Source of the DNA: Anaerosacchariphilus polymeriproducens
GTDB taxonomy: Bacteria; Bacillota; Clostridia; Lachnospirales; Lachnospiraceae
Direction of reading: 5' to 3'
DNA length: 64,000 nt
Assembly (NCBI RefSeq): GCF_003363435.1
Contig: NZ_QRCT01000016.1
Location: 124,001 to 188,000, forward strand
Made by a program: the position numbers and the translations under genes. The stretch's first letter is position 1. Every line of letters begins with the position of its first letter. The notes beneath the pieces are model-generated. The model ran no database searches, was not told the origin of the DNA, and saw only the letters and a program-made list of their open reading frames with translations. Below are positions 1 through 8,672 of this stretch, piece after piece.

Positions 1-12
1 ATGATTTTCCAT
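1..12 (-). CDS. argD: probable start of argD (acetylornithine aminotransferase), cut by window edge
   Basis: Only four codons (M-E-N-H) are visible. The reading is based on an AAGGAG ribosome binding site ending about 7 bases before an ATG, in a different frame from argB, which it would overlap. In many Firmicutes argD follows argB, so this would continue the operon leftwards. Identity is inferred from gene order only. Confidence 0.35.
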
Positions 13-895
13 TAAAATATCTCCTTTCTTCATCACCTAAAATTGCTGTTCCTATCCCACGATTCGTAAATATTTCCAATAAGAGACAATGAGGAATTCT
101 ACCATCTAAAATATGCACTCTAGAAACACCATTTTCAATTGCATCCATACAATTATACAACTTTGGCAGCATCCCTCCACCAATATTTCCTTCTTCTAAT
201 AAACACTTCCCTTCTGAAACTGTAAGTTCTGATATTAAAGTAGATGCATCTTTCGGATCTTTATAAACTCCTTCAATATCCGTTAAAAAAGCTAACTTTT
301 CTGCTTTTAATGATTTTGCGATCGCACAAGCAGCATCATCTGCATTTATATTATACGTTTCAAAATTTTCATCATAACCAATTGGACAAATAATCGGAAT
401 AAAATCTTTTTCTATTAAGTCATTTAATATTTTAGGATTTACTTCTTTTATTTCTCCTACGAATCCAATATCCTTTCCATCTGAATACTTTTTTTCAACC
501 TTTAAAAGACCGCCGTCTTTCCCTGAAATACCAACAGCTCCTACTCCAAGAGATTGAATTTTTTGAACCAGACTTTTATTTACTCGATTTAATACCATCT
601 CAGCAATTTCCATAGTAGCATCATCCGTAACACGTAATCCATTTATGAATTGAGTCTCCATACCCGATTTCTTAACCCATTTATTTATATCTTTTCCGCC
701 TCCATGAACAATAATCGGTTTAAATCCAACTAATTTTAATAAAGTGACATCTTCAATCACATTTTTTTTCAACTCTTCATCCAACATGGCACTTCCACCA
801 TATTTCACAATTATTATCTTACATTTGAATCGTTGTATATAAGGAAGTGCTTCTATTAATACTTCCGCTTTTTCTAAATATTTCTCCATTCCCAT
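1..895 (-). CDS. argB: acetylglutamate kinase, C-terminus beyond the window
   Basis: N-acetylglutamate kinase, second step of ornithine synthesis, a cytoplasmic amino acid kinase family enzyme. The frame is open from ATG 895 to the window edge, about 298 residues, close to the family's usual 280-300, so little is missing. Visible signatures are the VKYGGSAM phosphate-binding loop near residues 29-36, [11 protein letters not shown] near 63-73, the NINADDAA segment and the GIGTAIL ending. An alternative ATG lies two codons in. It follows argJ by about 30 bases in the same direction, so the two are probably co-transcribed. Clostridial ArgB is generally the arginine-feedback-controlled step, but I did not verify the allosteric N-terminal helix. 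Confidence 0.95.
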   Translation of the reverse strand, partial: MGMEKYLEKAEVLIEALPYIQRFKCKIIIVKYGGSAMLDEELKKNVIEDVTLLKLVGFKPIIVHGGGKDINKWVKKSGMETQFINGLRVTDDATMEIAEMVLNRVNKSLVQKIQSLGVGAVGISGKDGGLLKVEKKYSDGKDIGFVGEIKEVNPKILNDLIEKDFIPIICPIGYDENFETYNINADDAACAIAKSLKAEKLAFLTDIEGVYKDPKDASTLISELTVSEGKCLLEEGNIGGGMLPKLYNCMDAIENGVSRVHILDGRIPHCLLLEIFTNRGIGTAILGDEERRYFNGKS

Positions 896-924
896 TTTAT
901 TACCTCTCTTCTCTCAAAATAACT

Positions 925-2148
925 CTATGAACGATAATCCGCATTAATCTTGACATAATCATAAGTCAAATCACATCCCCATGCAGTCGCAGCAGCAGCT
1001 CCCATTTTTATATCGGCAATTGCAGAAACTTCTTCTTCAGATAAAATTCTGGTTGCTTCTTCTTCACTATAATCTGTTGCAACACCATTTTCTATTATCT
1101 TTATCCTACCTGCCTTACTCTCAAAAAATAAATCTACCTTTTCCGGTTCAAAAGTGACTCCGGCATATCCCATAGCACACAAGATGCGTCCCCAGTTTGC
1201 ATCATGTCCATAAATGGCTGCTTTTGTAAGACTGGAAGTAACAATGGATTTGCTTAATGTGACTGCCTGTTCCTTTGTCTGAGCATTCACAACTTTCACT
1301 TCAAATAGAGCAGTTGCCCCTTCCCCGTCACCAGCAATTTTCTTCGCTAATATCGTATTTATATAGTTCAGAGCTTCTAAAAACAGATTATAATCTTCAT
1401 TTTTTTCTTTAATTATTTGATTACCTGCTAATCCATTCGCTAATAATAGCACCGTGTCATTTGTAGAGGTATCTCCATCAACAGAAACCATATTATAAGT
1501 ATCTTTTACAACTTCACTCAAAGCTTCCTGAAGTAATTCTTTGCAAATTGCCAAATCAGTGGTAACAAATGCTAACATAGTACACATATTAGGATGTATC
1601 ATGCCCGAACCCTTGCACATTCCACCAATTGTAACTGTTTTTCCACCAATTTCAAATTCTACAGCAATTTCTTTTGGACATGTATCTGTTGTCATAATTG
1701 CTTGAGCGGCATTATTTCCTCCTTCGATCGAATCCTTTAATTCCGGAACCAGCAGCTCTATCCCTTTCGCCAAACAATCCATTGGTAACTGTTTTCCAAT
1801 CACACCTGTAGATGCTACCAAAACACTACCTTCTTTCACTTGTAAAACTTCCGATGCTTTTAATGCAGTCTGTCTGCAATAATGGAAACCTTTTTCACCG
1901 GTACACGCATTGGCTATACCACTATTAATCACAACTACTTGTGCCTTTTCTTTGCTATAAACACGTTCTTTATCCCATTTCACAGGTGCGGCCTGCACAA
2001 TGTTCGTAGTAAATGTCCCTGCTGACTCACAAGGCTTCTCACTATATATCATAGCCATATCTTTCTTATTTTCATTTTTAATTCCTGCCGAAATACCCGC
2101 AGCCAAGAATCCTTTTGGACTAGTGACTCCACCATCTAAAATCTTCAT
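925..2148 (-). CDS. argJ: bifunctional glutamate N-acetyltransferase / amino-acid acetyltransferase ArgJ
   Basis: ArgJ transfers acetyl from N-acetylornithine to glutamate; bifunctional forms also use acetyl-CoA. The 407-residue proenzyme is full length, and the family cleaves itself before a nucleophilic threonine. That site is visible as KGSGMIHPNMCTML, with Thr190 as the expected nucleophile; Cys189 replaces the usual alanine before it. Other conserved segments are NSGIANACTG (75-84), STGVIGKQL (113-121) and the GHDANWGRI region. GGAGG lies 6 bases before ATG 2148. It sits between the GNAT gene and argB in the arginine operon. Whether it is mono- or bifunctional cannot be told from sequence alone. 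Confidence 0.96.
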   Translation of the reverse strand: MKILDGGVTSPKGFLAAGISAGIKNENKKDMAMIYSEKPCESAGTFTTNIVQAAPVKWDKERVYSKEKAQVVVINSGIANACTGEKGFHYCRQTALKASEVLQVKEGSVLVASTGVIGKQLPMDCLAKGIELLVPELKDSIEGGNNAAQAIMTTDTCPKEIAVEFEIGGKTVTIGGMCKGSGMIHPNMCTMLAFVTTDLAICKELLQEALSEVVKDTYNMVSVDGDTSTNDTVLLLANGLAGNQIIKEKNEDYNLFLEALNYINTILAKKIAGDGEGATALFEVKVVNAQTKEQAVTLSKSIVTSSLTKAAIYGHDANWGRILCAMGYAGVTFEPEKVDLFFESKAGRIKIIENGVATDYSEEEATRILSEEEVSAIADIKMGAAAATAWGCDLTYDYVKINADYRS

Positions 2149-2162
2149 ACTATTCCTCCAAT

Positions 2163-2609
2163 TTAACCTTCCACAAATATAGTTACATTATTTTCATCTA
2201 ATGAATAATCATAATAATTTAATTCCGTTCTTTCTTCCCATTTCATTTTTTTCCAAAACGCATTACCTCCGAAATTTCTGCGAAATGCAATTAAACTGAC
2301 TTTATTGATTTTCTCTTCTCGTAATGCTTCAACTGCCTTCAATGCCATTTGTGTTCCTATTCCTTTATGCCGATAATCTTCTGCCACGCACACATGATAA
2401 AAGCAGCCTCTTCGTCCGTCATGACCACAAAGAATTCCACCAACAATTTTTCCATCTTCTTCCGCGACTACACTTGTAGTTGGATTTCGTTTTAGAAACC
2501 GTTCAATACCTTCTCTGGAATCGTCAATTTTTCGAATTCCCAACCCTTCTATCGTGTTCCATAATTGAAACAAGCTGTCATAATCTTCCATGGTCATAAC
2601 TCTGATCAT
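2163..2609 (-). CDS. GNAT-family N-acetyltransferase in the arginine operon
   Basis: A 148-residue single-domain GNAT acetyltransferase. The acetyl-CoA pyrophosphate-binding loop is seen as YRHKGIGTQMA (about residues 79-89), preceded by the beta-4 strand CFYHVCV. It lies inside argC-argJ-argB with 28 bases to argC and 14 to argJ, so it is almost certainly co-transcribed. The position suggests a stand-alone N-acetylglutamate synthase or a modifier of a pathway intermediate, but the sequence also resembles general YpeA-like acetyltransferases and no substrate can be assigned. GGAGG lies just before the start. Confidence 0.85.
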   Translation of the reverse strand: MIRVMTMEDYDSLFQLWNTIEGLGIRKIDDSREGIERFLKRNPTTSVVAEEDGKIVGGILCGHDGRRGCFYHVCVAEDYRHKGIGTQMALKAVEALREEKINKVSLIAFRRNFGGNAFWKKMKWEERTELNYYDYSLDENNVTIFVEG

Positions 2610-2637
2610 TTGTTCTCCTCCTATTTCTATTTAATCC

Positions 2638-3678
2638 TTATGGAAACATTGGTACCAATTGTAATCCCATACTTTCTTCCAACCCAAACATAAGGTTCAT
2701 ATTTTGTACAGCCTGACCTGCCGCTCCTTTTACCAAATTGTCCATAGCTCCCATCATTATTACACGATTTGTTCTAGTGTCAATTTTAAAATTTACGTCC
2801 ACAAAATTACTTCCTTCTACCCATTTTGTCTGAGGATAGACATCCTTTTCCAACACTCTTACAAAATACTCTTTTTCATAATATTTATCATAAACTGCTT
2901 TCATTTCTTCGTAGGTCATCTCCTCTTTTAAAGAAGCATATGCCGTTATCAGTATCCCCCGGTTCATCGGAACCAAATGCGGTGTAAAGTTCATCACCAC
3001 TTTTTTGCCTGCCGCATAACTTAATTGTTCCTCGATTTCCGGTGTGTGTCTATGATTTGCTGCTGAATATGCCTTCATGTTCTCATTGACTTCACAATAG
3101 AGGTTATCTACTTTCGCTCCTCTTCCAGCACCTGAAGTTCCTGATTTTGCATCTATAATAAGAGTCTCCGTTTGAATAATTCCCTCTTTTACTAATGGAT
3201 AAACAGATAAAAAGCTGCAAGTTGGATAACAGCCCGGATTCGCTATTAATCGAGCATTTTTAATTGATTCACGGTTTACTTCACATAATCCATAAACGGC
3301 TTCTTCAATCAATTGGGGAGAGGCATGTCTTAATCCATACCACTGTTCATAAGTTTCCACATCTTTGATTCTATAATCGGCACTTAGATCTATGACTTTC
3401 ACTTTATTTAAAATATCTTCATTTAATAAGGAAGCGCACAATCCCTGTGGTGTCGCTGTGAAAATGACATCTACCTGTTTTGCCAGTTCATCCATATTAT
3501 CATCAAGACATTTCTCCTCAACTAACTGAAACATATTCTGATAAATATGACTAAATTGCTGCCCAATATAACTTTTAGAACCAAACCATTTGATTTCTGC
3601 CTGTCTATGTCCTAATAACAAACGTACCAGCTCACCGCCTGCATAACCGGTCGCTCCTATAATTCCAACTTTAATCAT
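2638..3678 (-). CDS. argC: N-acetyl-gamma-glutamyl-phosphate reductase
   Basis: Reduces N-acetylglutamyl phosphate to the semialdehyde with NADPH, third step of ornithine synthesis. The Rossmann loop GIIGATGYAGGEL is at the N-terminus, the catalytic cysteine lies in ANPGCYPT (about residue 150) and the family segment HRHTPEIEEQ follows. About 346 residues, normal for type 1 ArgC. The frame can be extended to 3687, but the AAAGG site abuts that ATG, while the ATG at 3678 is nine bases further, a proper spacing, so 3678 is chosen. It is the first gene of the minus-strand arginine operon; its upstream region is shared with divergent argG. Confidence 0.95.
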   Translation of the reverse strand: MIKVGIIGATGYAGGELVRLLLGHRQAEIKWFGSKSYIGQQFSHIYQNMFQLVEEKCLDDNMDELAKQVDVIFTATPQGLCASLLNEDILNKVKVIDLSADYRIKDVETYEQWYGLRHASPQLIEEAVYGLCEVNRESIKNARLIANPGCYPTCSFLSVYPLVKEGIIQTETLIIDAKSGTSGAGRGAKVDNLYCEVNENMKAYSAANHRHTPEIEEQLSYAAGKKVVMNFTPHLVPMNRGILITAYASLKEEMTYEEMKAVYDKYYEKEYFVRVLEKDVYPQTKWVEGSNFVDVNFKIDTRTNRVIMMGAMDNLVKGAAGQAVQNMNLMFGLEESMGLQLVPMFP

Positions 3679-3807
3679 ATCATTCATCCTTTCTCATAAC
3701 CTTTCGTTTCTATTATAAATATTCTTTCTATATTTTTTATTTAACACTAATATATCTCCAATTATTCGCAAAGGCATTTAACTCTATTCACTACCTAAGA
3801 AATATAT

Positions 3808-4013
3808 TGTATAATTATACATCTTGTATGTATATTATTCAAGTGTTTTTTTTACAAAATTTGTATTTTTTAAATTACTTATTTACGTCTTTTTGTTCAA
3901 AAGTTTACTTTTAATAACTATTTATGCACTTTTCATGCATTTTGTGTGCATGTTTAATCATCATTATGTATATTATTACACTTGCATAATTATATTTAAT
4001 GATGTATATTATT
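3808..4013. promoter_or_regulatory. argC/argG intergenic control region with palindrome and repeats
   Basis: The 390-base gap between argC and argG is extremely AT-rich. It holds a perfect 14-base palindrome TGTATAATTATACA at 3808-3821 and three copies of ATGTATATTATT at 3828, 3966 and 4002; the first copy continues into a TATTCAAG-like half. These resemble the A/T-centred dyads bound by ArgR/AhrC arginine repressors, which fits a region shared by two arginine operons. The repeats are directly seen; the ArgR assignment is inferred. No repressor gene is in the window. Confidence 0.5.
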
Positions 4014-4077
4014 TGTATTGCATTATTGTTTATATCTTATTACTACAAAAAACGTAATTTATTAGGAGGTTTTTATT

Positions 4078-5301
4078 ATGAAGGAAAAAGTTATTTTGGC
4101 ATATTCCGGCGGCCTTGATACCACTGCAATAATCCCTTGGTTAAAAGAAAACTATGATTATGATGTAATTTGCTGTTGTATTGATGTAGGACAGGAAAGT
4201 GAATTAGATGGATTAGATGAAAGAGCCAAATTATCAGGCGCAGAAAAATTGTATATCTTGGATGTTATCGATGAGTTCTGTGATGAATATGTAGTGCCTT
4301 GTGTCCAGGCAAATGCTGTTTATGAGAACAAATATTTACTAGGAACTTCTATGGCAAGACCTATCATTGCCAAAAAGTTAGTTGAAATCGCACGCAAAGA
4401 AGGAGCTACTGCTATCTGTCACGGTGCTACCGGCAAAGGCAATGACCAGGTTCGTTTTGAATTAGGTATTAAAGCACTTGCTCCCGATTTGAAAATCATT
4501 GCACCTTGGAGATGTAATGAAACTTGGGGAATGAATTCCCGTGAGGAAGAAATCGAATACTGTAAAGCCCATGGCATTGACTTACCATTCTCAGCTGACT
4601 CAAGCTATAGCCGCGATAGAAACTTGTGGCATATCAGTCATGAAGGATTAGAATTAGAGGATCCTGCCGCTGAACCGGATTATGATCATCTTTTAGTATT
4701 AGGTGTATCTCCCGAAAAAGCACCTGAAGAAGCTGAATATGTGACTATGACTTTTGAAAAAGGAATTCCTACCAGCTTAAACGGTAAAGAAATGAAAGTT
4801 TCAGATATTATTAAGGAATTAAATAAACTTGGCGGTAAACATGGCATTGGTATCATTGACATCGTAGAAAACCGTGTTGTTGGTATGAAATCACGTGGAG
4901 TATATGAAACTCCGGGCGGAACGATATTAATGGAAGCGCATCAACAATTAGAAGAATTAATCCTTGACCGTGCTACCTATACTGTGAAAAAAGAAATGGG
5001 CAACAAGTTTGCAGACATTGTTTATGAAGGAAAATGGTTCACTCCTTTACGTGAAGCTGTTCAAGCATTCATTGAATCCACACAGCAATATGTGACGGGA
5101 GAGGTGAAATTTAAACTTTATAAAGGTAATATTATCAAAGCCGGAACTACTTCTCCTTATTCCTTATACAGCGAATCGTTAGCTTCCTTCACTACTGGTG
5201 AACTCTATGATCATCATGACGCTGAAGGGTTCATTAATTTATTCGGTCTTCCATTAAAGGTTCGTGCAATGAAAATGCAGAACGTTGAGAAAAATAAATA
5301 A
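4078..5301 (+). CDS. argG: argininosuccinate synthase
   Basis: Condenses citrulline with aspartate using ATP to give argininosuccinate. 407 residues, typical length. The N-terminal PP-loop AYSGGLDTTAIIPW (residues 8-21) binds ATP; CHGATGKGNDQVRFE (about 119-133) and APWR are further family signatures. The ATG has a clear AGGAGG about 9 bases upstream. It is transcribed away from the argC operon and followed by an inverted repeat. argH is not in the window, so the pathway is completed elsewhere. Confidence 0.98.
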   Translation: MKEKVILAYSGGLDTTAIIPWLKENYDYDVICCCIDVGQESELDGLDERAKLSGAEKLYILDVIDEFCDEYVVPCVQANAVYENKYLLGTSMARPIIAKKLVEIARKEGATAICHGATGKGNDQVRFELGIKALAPDLKIIAPWRCNETWGMNSREEEIEYCKAHGIDLPFSADSSYSRDRNLWHISHEGLELEDPAAEPDYDHLLVLGVSPEKAPEEAEYVTMTFEKGIPTSLNGKEMKVSDIIKELNKLGGKHGIGIIDIVENRVVGMKSRGVYETPGGTILMEAHQQLEELILDRATYTVKKEMGNKFADIVYEGKWFTPLREAVQAFIESTQQYVTGEVKFKLYKGNIIKAGTTSPYSLYSESLASFTTGELYDHHDAEGFINLFGLPLKVRAMKMQNVEKNK

Positions 5302-5312
5302 AATACTAAAAA

Positions 5313-5343
5313 TGGTCGGAATATTATGATTGTATTCCGACCA
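5313..5343. terminator. inverted repeat between convergent argG and propeller gene
   Basis: TGGTCGGAATA (5313-5323) pairs with TATTCCGACCA (5333-5343) around a 9-base loop. A run of A before it becomes a T-rich tail on the minus strand, so it fits termination of the minus-strand gene ending at 5360 best and may act in both directions. Confidence 0.65.
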
Positions 5344-5359
5344 CTATCTAAAATCTGTT

Positions 5360-6637
5360 CTATTTATGAATCCAAATTTTAATACCTATATACACAATTA
5401 CACATCCACAAAAACCAAAAAATACGCAACTAAAAATAAATATACTTATATATGGTGTTCTCGAAGAAACTTTGCTTATCCATACATCAAAACTTCCTTC
5501 TCCATATGAATCAGATTGTCCTGACAAAATAAAATCATTATCAGATAGTAATAAAATACTATTAAAATAGTCTTGTTGCGTTCCTCCAAAAGTTCTACTG
5601 CATATCTCATTACCATTATTATCTGTTTTTATCAGATAACCATCAAAACTTCCTTCGCCAAAAGAGTCAGTATATCCCGCGATCATAAATCCACCGGTGC
5701 TAAGCTCTACAAATCTCCTGCCAAAATCATTATTAACTCCACCATACAATTTAGTCCATATATGATTACCGGTATTATCCATTTTTATCAAAGCCGCATC
5801 TACATTACCAGCATTATAAATATTACCAACTACAACAAAACTATGATCACTAAGTTCTTCTACTTGATAAGAGCGATCCCATATATCAGGTGAACCACCA
5901 AAAGTACGATCCCAGGTCTTATTTCCACTTCCATCCGTTTTAATCACCCATATCCTTACACTAGATGACCAGCCACCCGAGAAGCCGGTTATGATATAAC
6001 CTCCATCTGACGTTTCTTTTACATCATACCCTGTATCATCAAGACTTCTAGAAAAAAACTTTGTCCATTGCTCATTCCCCAGACCATCGACCTTAGTTAA
6101 TCTAATATCCAGCCAAGGATCAGTCTGAGTGCTGTTACCAACTAAAATATATCCTCCATCTGTTGTCTGTTCGACACCAAATCCTTGTGTATAATCACTA
6201 TGTCCGTAAGTTTTAAACCACTCCATATTTCCATTACTGTCTGTTTTAACAAGATAAAATTTCCCTCTTGCAGAACCATATGAAGTACTGGTTCCGAAAG
6301 CGATGAATCCTCCATCTTGGGTCTGCTCAACATCATAAAAAGTATCGTCTTTTGCTCCTCCATAAGTTTTACTCCACAAAAGATTACCATTATTATCTGT
6401 TTTAATAAAGTAACCATCATAATTTCCTGCGCCGTAAGATTTTGTTGAACCCACAAACAAATACCCTCCATCTGTTGTTTTGGTACTTGCTGCGCAAACA
6501 TCGTAATCAGTTCCACCATAGAATTTTTCCCAAACTTTTTCAGGACATTCATTCGCTGCTTTTAATTCATTACAGGATAATAGAAACATTATTGGTAAAT
6601 AAGAAAACAATAAAATTATTTTTTTTAATTTATTCAT
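5360..6637 (-). CDS. secreted seven-bladed beta-propeller repeat protein
   Basis: Extracytoplasmic protein of 425 residues, function unknown. After a hydrophobic N-terminus come seven units of about 52 residues, each roughly W-x-K-x-YGG ... V-x-x-T-x-DGG-[YF]-[IL]-x-x-G ... [IL]-K-[TV]-D-x-x-GN, running from about residue 35 to 390. Seven W-type sheets suggest a closed propeller; the last blade starts with Cys instead of Trp. A C-terminal hydrophobic stretch followed by IWIHK looks like a membrane anchor. The N-terminus offers both a lipobox-like LLSC and a type I cleavage site near LKA-AN, so the export mode is ambiguous. It has no operon partner; the next secreted gene (C39-like peptidase) is separated by a terminator. 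Confidence 0.8.
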   Translation of the reverse strand: MNKLKKIILLFSYLPIMFLLSCNELKAANECPEKVWEKFYGGTDYDVCAASTKTTDGGYLFVGSTKSYGAGNYDGYFIKTDNNGNLLWSKTYGGAKDDTFYDVEQTQDGGFIAFGTSTSYGSARGKFYLVKTDSNGNMEWFKTYGHSDYTQGFGVEQTTDGGYILVGNSTQTDPWLDIRLTKVDGLGNEQWTKFFSRSLDDTGYDVKETSDGGYIITGFSGGWSSSVRIWVIKTDGSGNKTWDRTFGGSPDIWDRSYQVEELSDHSFVVVGNIYNAGNVDAALIKMDNTGNHIWTKLYGGVNNDFGRRFVELSTGGFMIAGYTDSFGEGSFDGYLIKTDNNGNEICSRTFGGTQQDYFNSILLLSDNDFILSGQSDSYGEGSFDVWISKVSSRTPYISIFIFSCVFFGFCGCVIVYIGIKIWIHK

Positions 6638-6752
6638 TAATTAACCCAATTAAAACTTAATTGAGTATTCACCTCAATTCTTAAGCTATATTGACAACCC
6701 AATCTCTATATAAAATATTCAAAATATCCAACAGTTGTTAATATAATGAAAA

Positions 6753-6788
6753 TAGGACTGAAATCCGTTTCAAACAGATTCAGTCCTA
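6753..6788 (-). terminator. terminator after the C39-like peptidase gene
   Basis: A 36-base hairpin with arms TAGGACTGAAATC and GATTCAGTCCTA. On the minus strand it is followed by ATTTTCATT, and it lies 22 bases past the stop codon at 6811. The rest of the 6638-6810 gap holds only AT-rich sequence expected to contain the propeller gene's promoter. Confidence 0.7.
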
Positions 6789-6810
6789 ATATATCCTTAT
6801 TCATTTATCG

Positions 6811-7563
6811 TTAAGGTTGTATTACAATACTATAACTCCACCATCTTCTTGCTGCATTCATTAAATAATCTGATTGATAATAACGATCTTTTCCTTTTAG
6901 TTGACCATCTTGATAACTTTCATTCCAACTATTAGGATCATATGTTTCAAAATAAGTTTTTCCATCTACAACTCGATACCCCTTAACTACAATGAAATGT
7001 CCTCCTCCGAAGTTATAAAATCTGCCTACTCTTTGATTCGTATTTCCATTATATGGGATGTAAGAGGTATTAATACAAAGTATTGCAATATTACCTTGCT
7101 TTAAAATGCTTTTTAAATTATTTTGACTTATTGGTTGTATTTGATATTTTGCACCATATAAATCAAGATATTTTGCTATGTCATCTGTGGACCACCAACC
7201 ACCATTTCTAGGATATGTATTTCTGGCATCTTCAGCAGTTTTATTAAAGTATCCATTCTTCCATTTTAATGCCATTGTAACACTAGATGGTCCGCAATTA
7301 TTGTTAGCATATGTACCGGTATTTTTCTGATCTATATACCAATCATACGGCCTATTATTACTTACATATTCTGTTTGATAATACCCTAATCCCCAACTAG
7401 GATTTAATGTTTGATTACTAGTATTTAAGTTTAATGCTGTACTATATGTACTAGTAGTAGCCTTTAATGTTTCTGCATGTACCGGCGTGTATCCAATGAT
7501 TAATGTTGCTAACATTATAATTAAGAACATTCCAGTTAAACGACCCCGTATTTTTTTAATCAT
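6811..7563 (-). CDS. secreted C39-like papain-fold cysteine peptidase
   Basis: Predicted exported peptidase of the C39-like (Peptidase_C39_2) papain fold. The catalytic Cys is in NNCGPSSVTMAL, the His in GGHFIVVKGYR, and an Asn/Asp in YDPNSWNE completes a plausible triad. An N-terminal signal peptide ends near VHA-ET. The frame extends to 7581, but AAGGAGG sits between that ATG and the next, so the start is taken at 7563 (250 residues). It lacks an ABC transporter partner, so it is unlikely to be a bacteriocin leader peptidase. A truncated copy of its N-terminus and promoter lies about 1 kb upstream at 8422-8720. Confidence 0.8.
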   Translation of the reverse strand: MIKKIRGRLTGMFLIIMLATLIIGYTPVHAETLKATTSTYSTALNLNTSNQTLNPSWGLGYYQTEYVSNNRPYDWYIDQKNTGTYANNNCGPSSVTMALKWKNGYFNKTAEDARNTYPRNGGWWSTDDIAKYLDLYGAKYQIQPISQNNLKSILKQGNIAILCINTSYIPYNGNTNQRVGRFYNFGGGHFIVVKGYRVVDGKTYFETYDPNSWNESYQDGQLKGKDRYYQSDYLMNAARRWWSYSIVIQP

Positions 7564-7611
7564 TTTCTCCTCCTTTTTCATTTACTGTTTTTGCTTTATG
7601 TTAACAATATT

Positions 7612-7670
7612 AAGTTACTACTTAATTTATATTATGTCAATTGCATTAAGATAATATTAAGATTGTATTA
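7612..7670 (-). promoter_or_regulatory. promoter of the C39-like peptidase with 11-base-spaced TTAAT repeats
   Basis: TTGACA lies at 7640-7635 with a weak TAACTT box 17 bases downstream. Immediately upstream are direct repeats CTTAATG (7650-7644) and CTTAATA (7661-7655), 11 bases apart, with a poorer third copy. This is the pattern of OmpR/PhoB-type response regulator sites. A duplicated version upstream of the truncated gene copy has more repeats. Confidence 0.5.
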
Positions 7671-7707
7671 CGTTTTCAAAAAAACTCTTGCATGTTTTCA
7701 GTTGTGA

Positions 7708-7859
7708 AAATATTCCCGTACAATAGATTGTGGAAACGATTATGCCAGACATTCCAATGAGCCTTAAGTACTAAACGAATATCAGGAAAGCCTTCTATTC
7801 GTTTTAAGTCTCATTTCCATGGCATAAACGTTTCCACAATCTATTGTACAGGAATATTT
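7708..7859. repeat. 152-base foldback (inverted repeat) element
   Basis: Two 40-base arms, 7708-7747 and 7820-7859, are inverted copies matching at 38 of 40 positions, and the inner 72 bases contain further partial complementarity (AATGAG...TTAA...AACGAATA on each side). No open frame is inside. It may be a miniature inverted-repeat element or a very stable structured RNA. No second copy was seen in the window. Confidence 0.75.
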
Positions 7860-8066
7860 ATCGTAAGTTTTCGATTTTGTTATACTTTGATTGGATTCTG
7901 CATAACGTATAATCATCAATTAATTTTCCTTCTTCATGAAACAACACGAAAACAGATGGGAATACTGTTTTCTACAATTTTCTACAAATTATTAAATTGG
8001 ACTATGCTATTATTTAAAATATATTGATTGAATCCTTAAATAAATACTGAAAAAGGAGAAACGAAT

Positions 8067-8255
8067 ATGAATTTTAAATTAGTAAAGATAATTCTAACTA
8101 TAATACCTTTATTAGCATTATTAGCCTTAATAGGGGCATTTCTATTGGATTTTAATTATATATTATTCCTATTAGGAATAATATTATCTTTTTTAAGTTA
8201 TTTTGTGTTAACCATTTTAATAATATATAAAGTATTAAAAAATAAATCTAAATAA
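8067..8255 (+). CDS. small two-helix membrane protein
   Basis: A 62-residue protein, almost entirely hydrophobic: two predicted transmembrane segments (about 5-28 and 30-54) and a lysine-rich tail KVLKNKSK. The ATG has AAAGGAG at good spacing, which supports a real gene despite its size. It is the only plus-strand gene between argG and the CaCA antiporter at 26046, and it lies between repeat elements. No family was recognised. It could be a small toxin, an immunity protein or a stress protein. Confidence 0.55.
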   Translation: MNFKLVKIILTIIPLLALLALIGAFLLDFNYILFLLGIILSFLSYFVLTILIIYKVLKNKSK

Positions 8256-8260
8256 AATTT

Positions 8261-8439
8261 AAAGTACAACAGCCACAGACCAAAAGTATCCCCGTCTGTT
8301 TTCTCGCCTTCTTATATACATTTAGAAAATCTTAGTTCTAAAAATGGATGCTTTAGTCTGGACATAAATTCCCTTAATGTATGAAAACAAAGAGAAACCA
8401 GACGGGATAACACTTAATCCATCAATTTATCCTGCACAA
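8261..8439. repeat. palindromic repeat, copy A
   Basis: About 180 bases strongly similar to 8865-9047, both running from AAAGTACAACAGCC to TTTATCCTGCACAA. Each contains an internal imperfect palindrome: CCCGTCTGTTTTCTC ... TACATTTAG near the left pairs with TTAATGTATG ... CAGACGGG near the right. No transposase is encoded, so it looks like a MITE or dispersed palindromic element. Copy A overlaps the end of the truncated peptidase fragment. Confidence 0.8.
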
Positions 8440-8601
8440 TGCTTGATCTCTACTTTGATCTTTACTTTGATCTCTTCTGTTTAAGCTTAATGTAGCCTCC
8501 TTTAATGTTTCTGCATTTACCGGCGCATATTCACTCATTAATGTTGCTAACATTGTCATTAATAGCGCTCCTGCAAAATGTCTCTTTAGTTTTTTAATCA
8601 T
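8422..8601 (-). pseudogene. truncated duplicate of the C39-like peptidase N-terminus
   Basis: A 59-codon frame with an AAAGGAGG site. Its first part (MIKKLKRH...LATLMSEYAPVNAETLK) is clearly a diverged copy of the signal peptide and mature start of the peptidase at 6811-7563. The similarity stops after about 40 codons. A short repetitive stretch (RDQSKDQSRDQ) follows and the frame ends inside repeat copy A. The whole catalytic domain is missing, so it is a broken paralogue, though a short secreted peptide could still be made. Confidence 0.75.
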
Positions 8602-8672
8602 TTTTTCCTCCTTTTCATTTATGATTATATGTTTTATGTTAACAATGTCAGGTTACTATTCATTACATTTTA

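Noticed and set aside
3688-4077. T-box or other riboswitch before argG
   Set aside because: No T-box sequence, specifier loop or terminator/antiterminator pair is visible; only AT-rich repeats.
6142-6552. 136-codon frame inside the propeller gene, same strand
   Set aside because: It is an out-of-frame product of the repeated DNA. The main frame has regular blade repeats.
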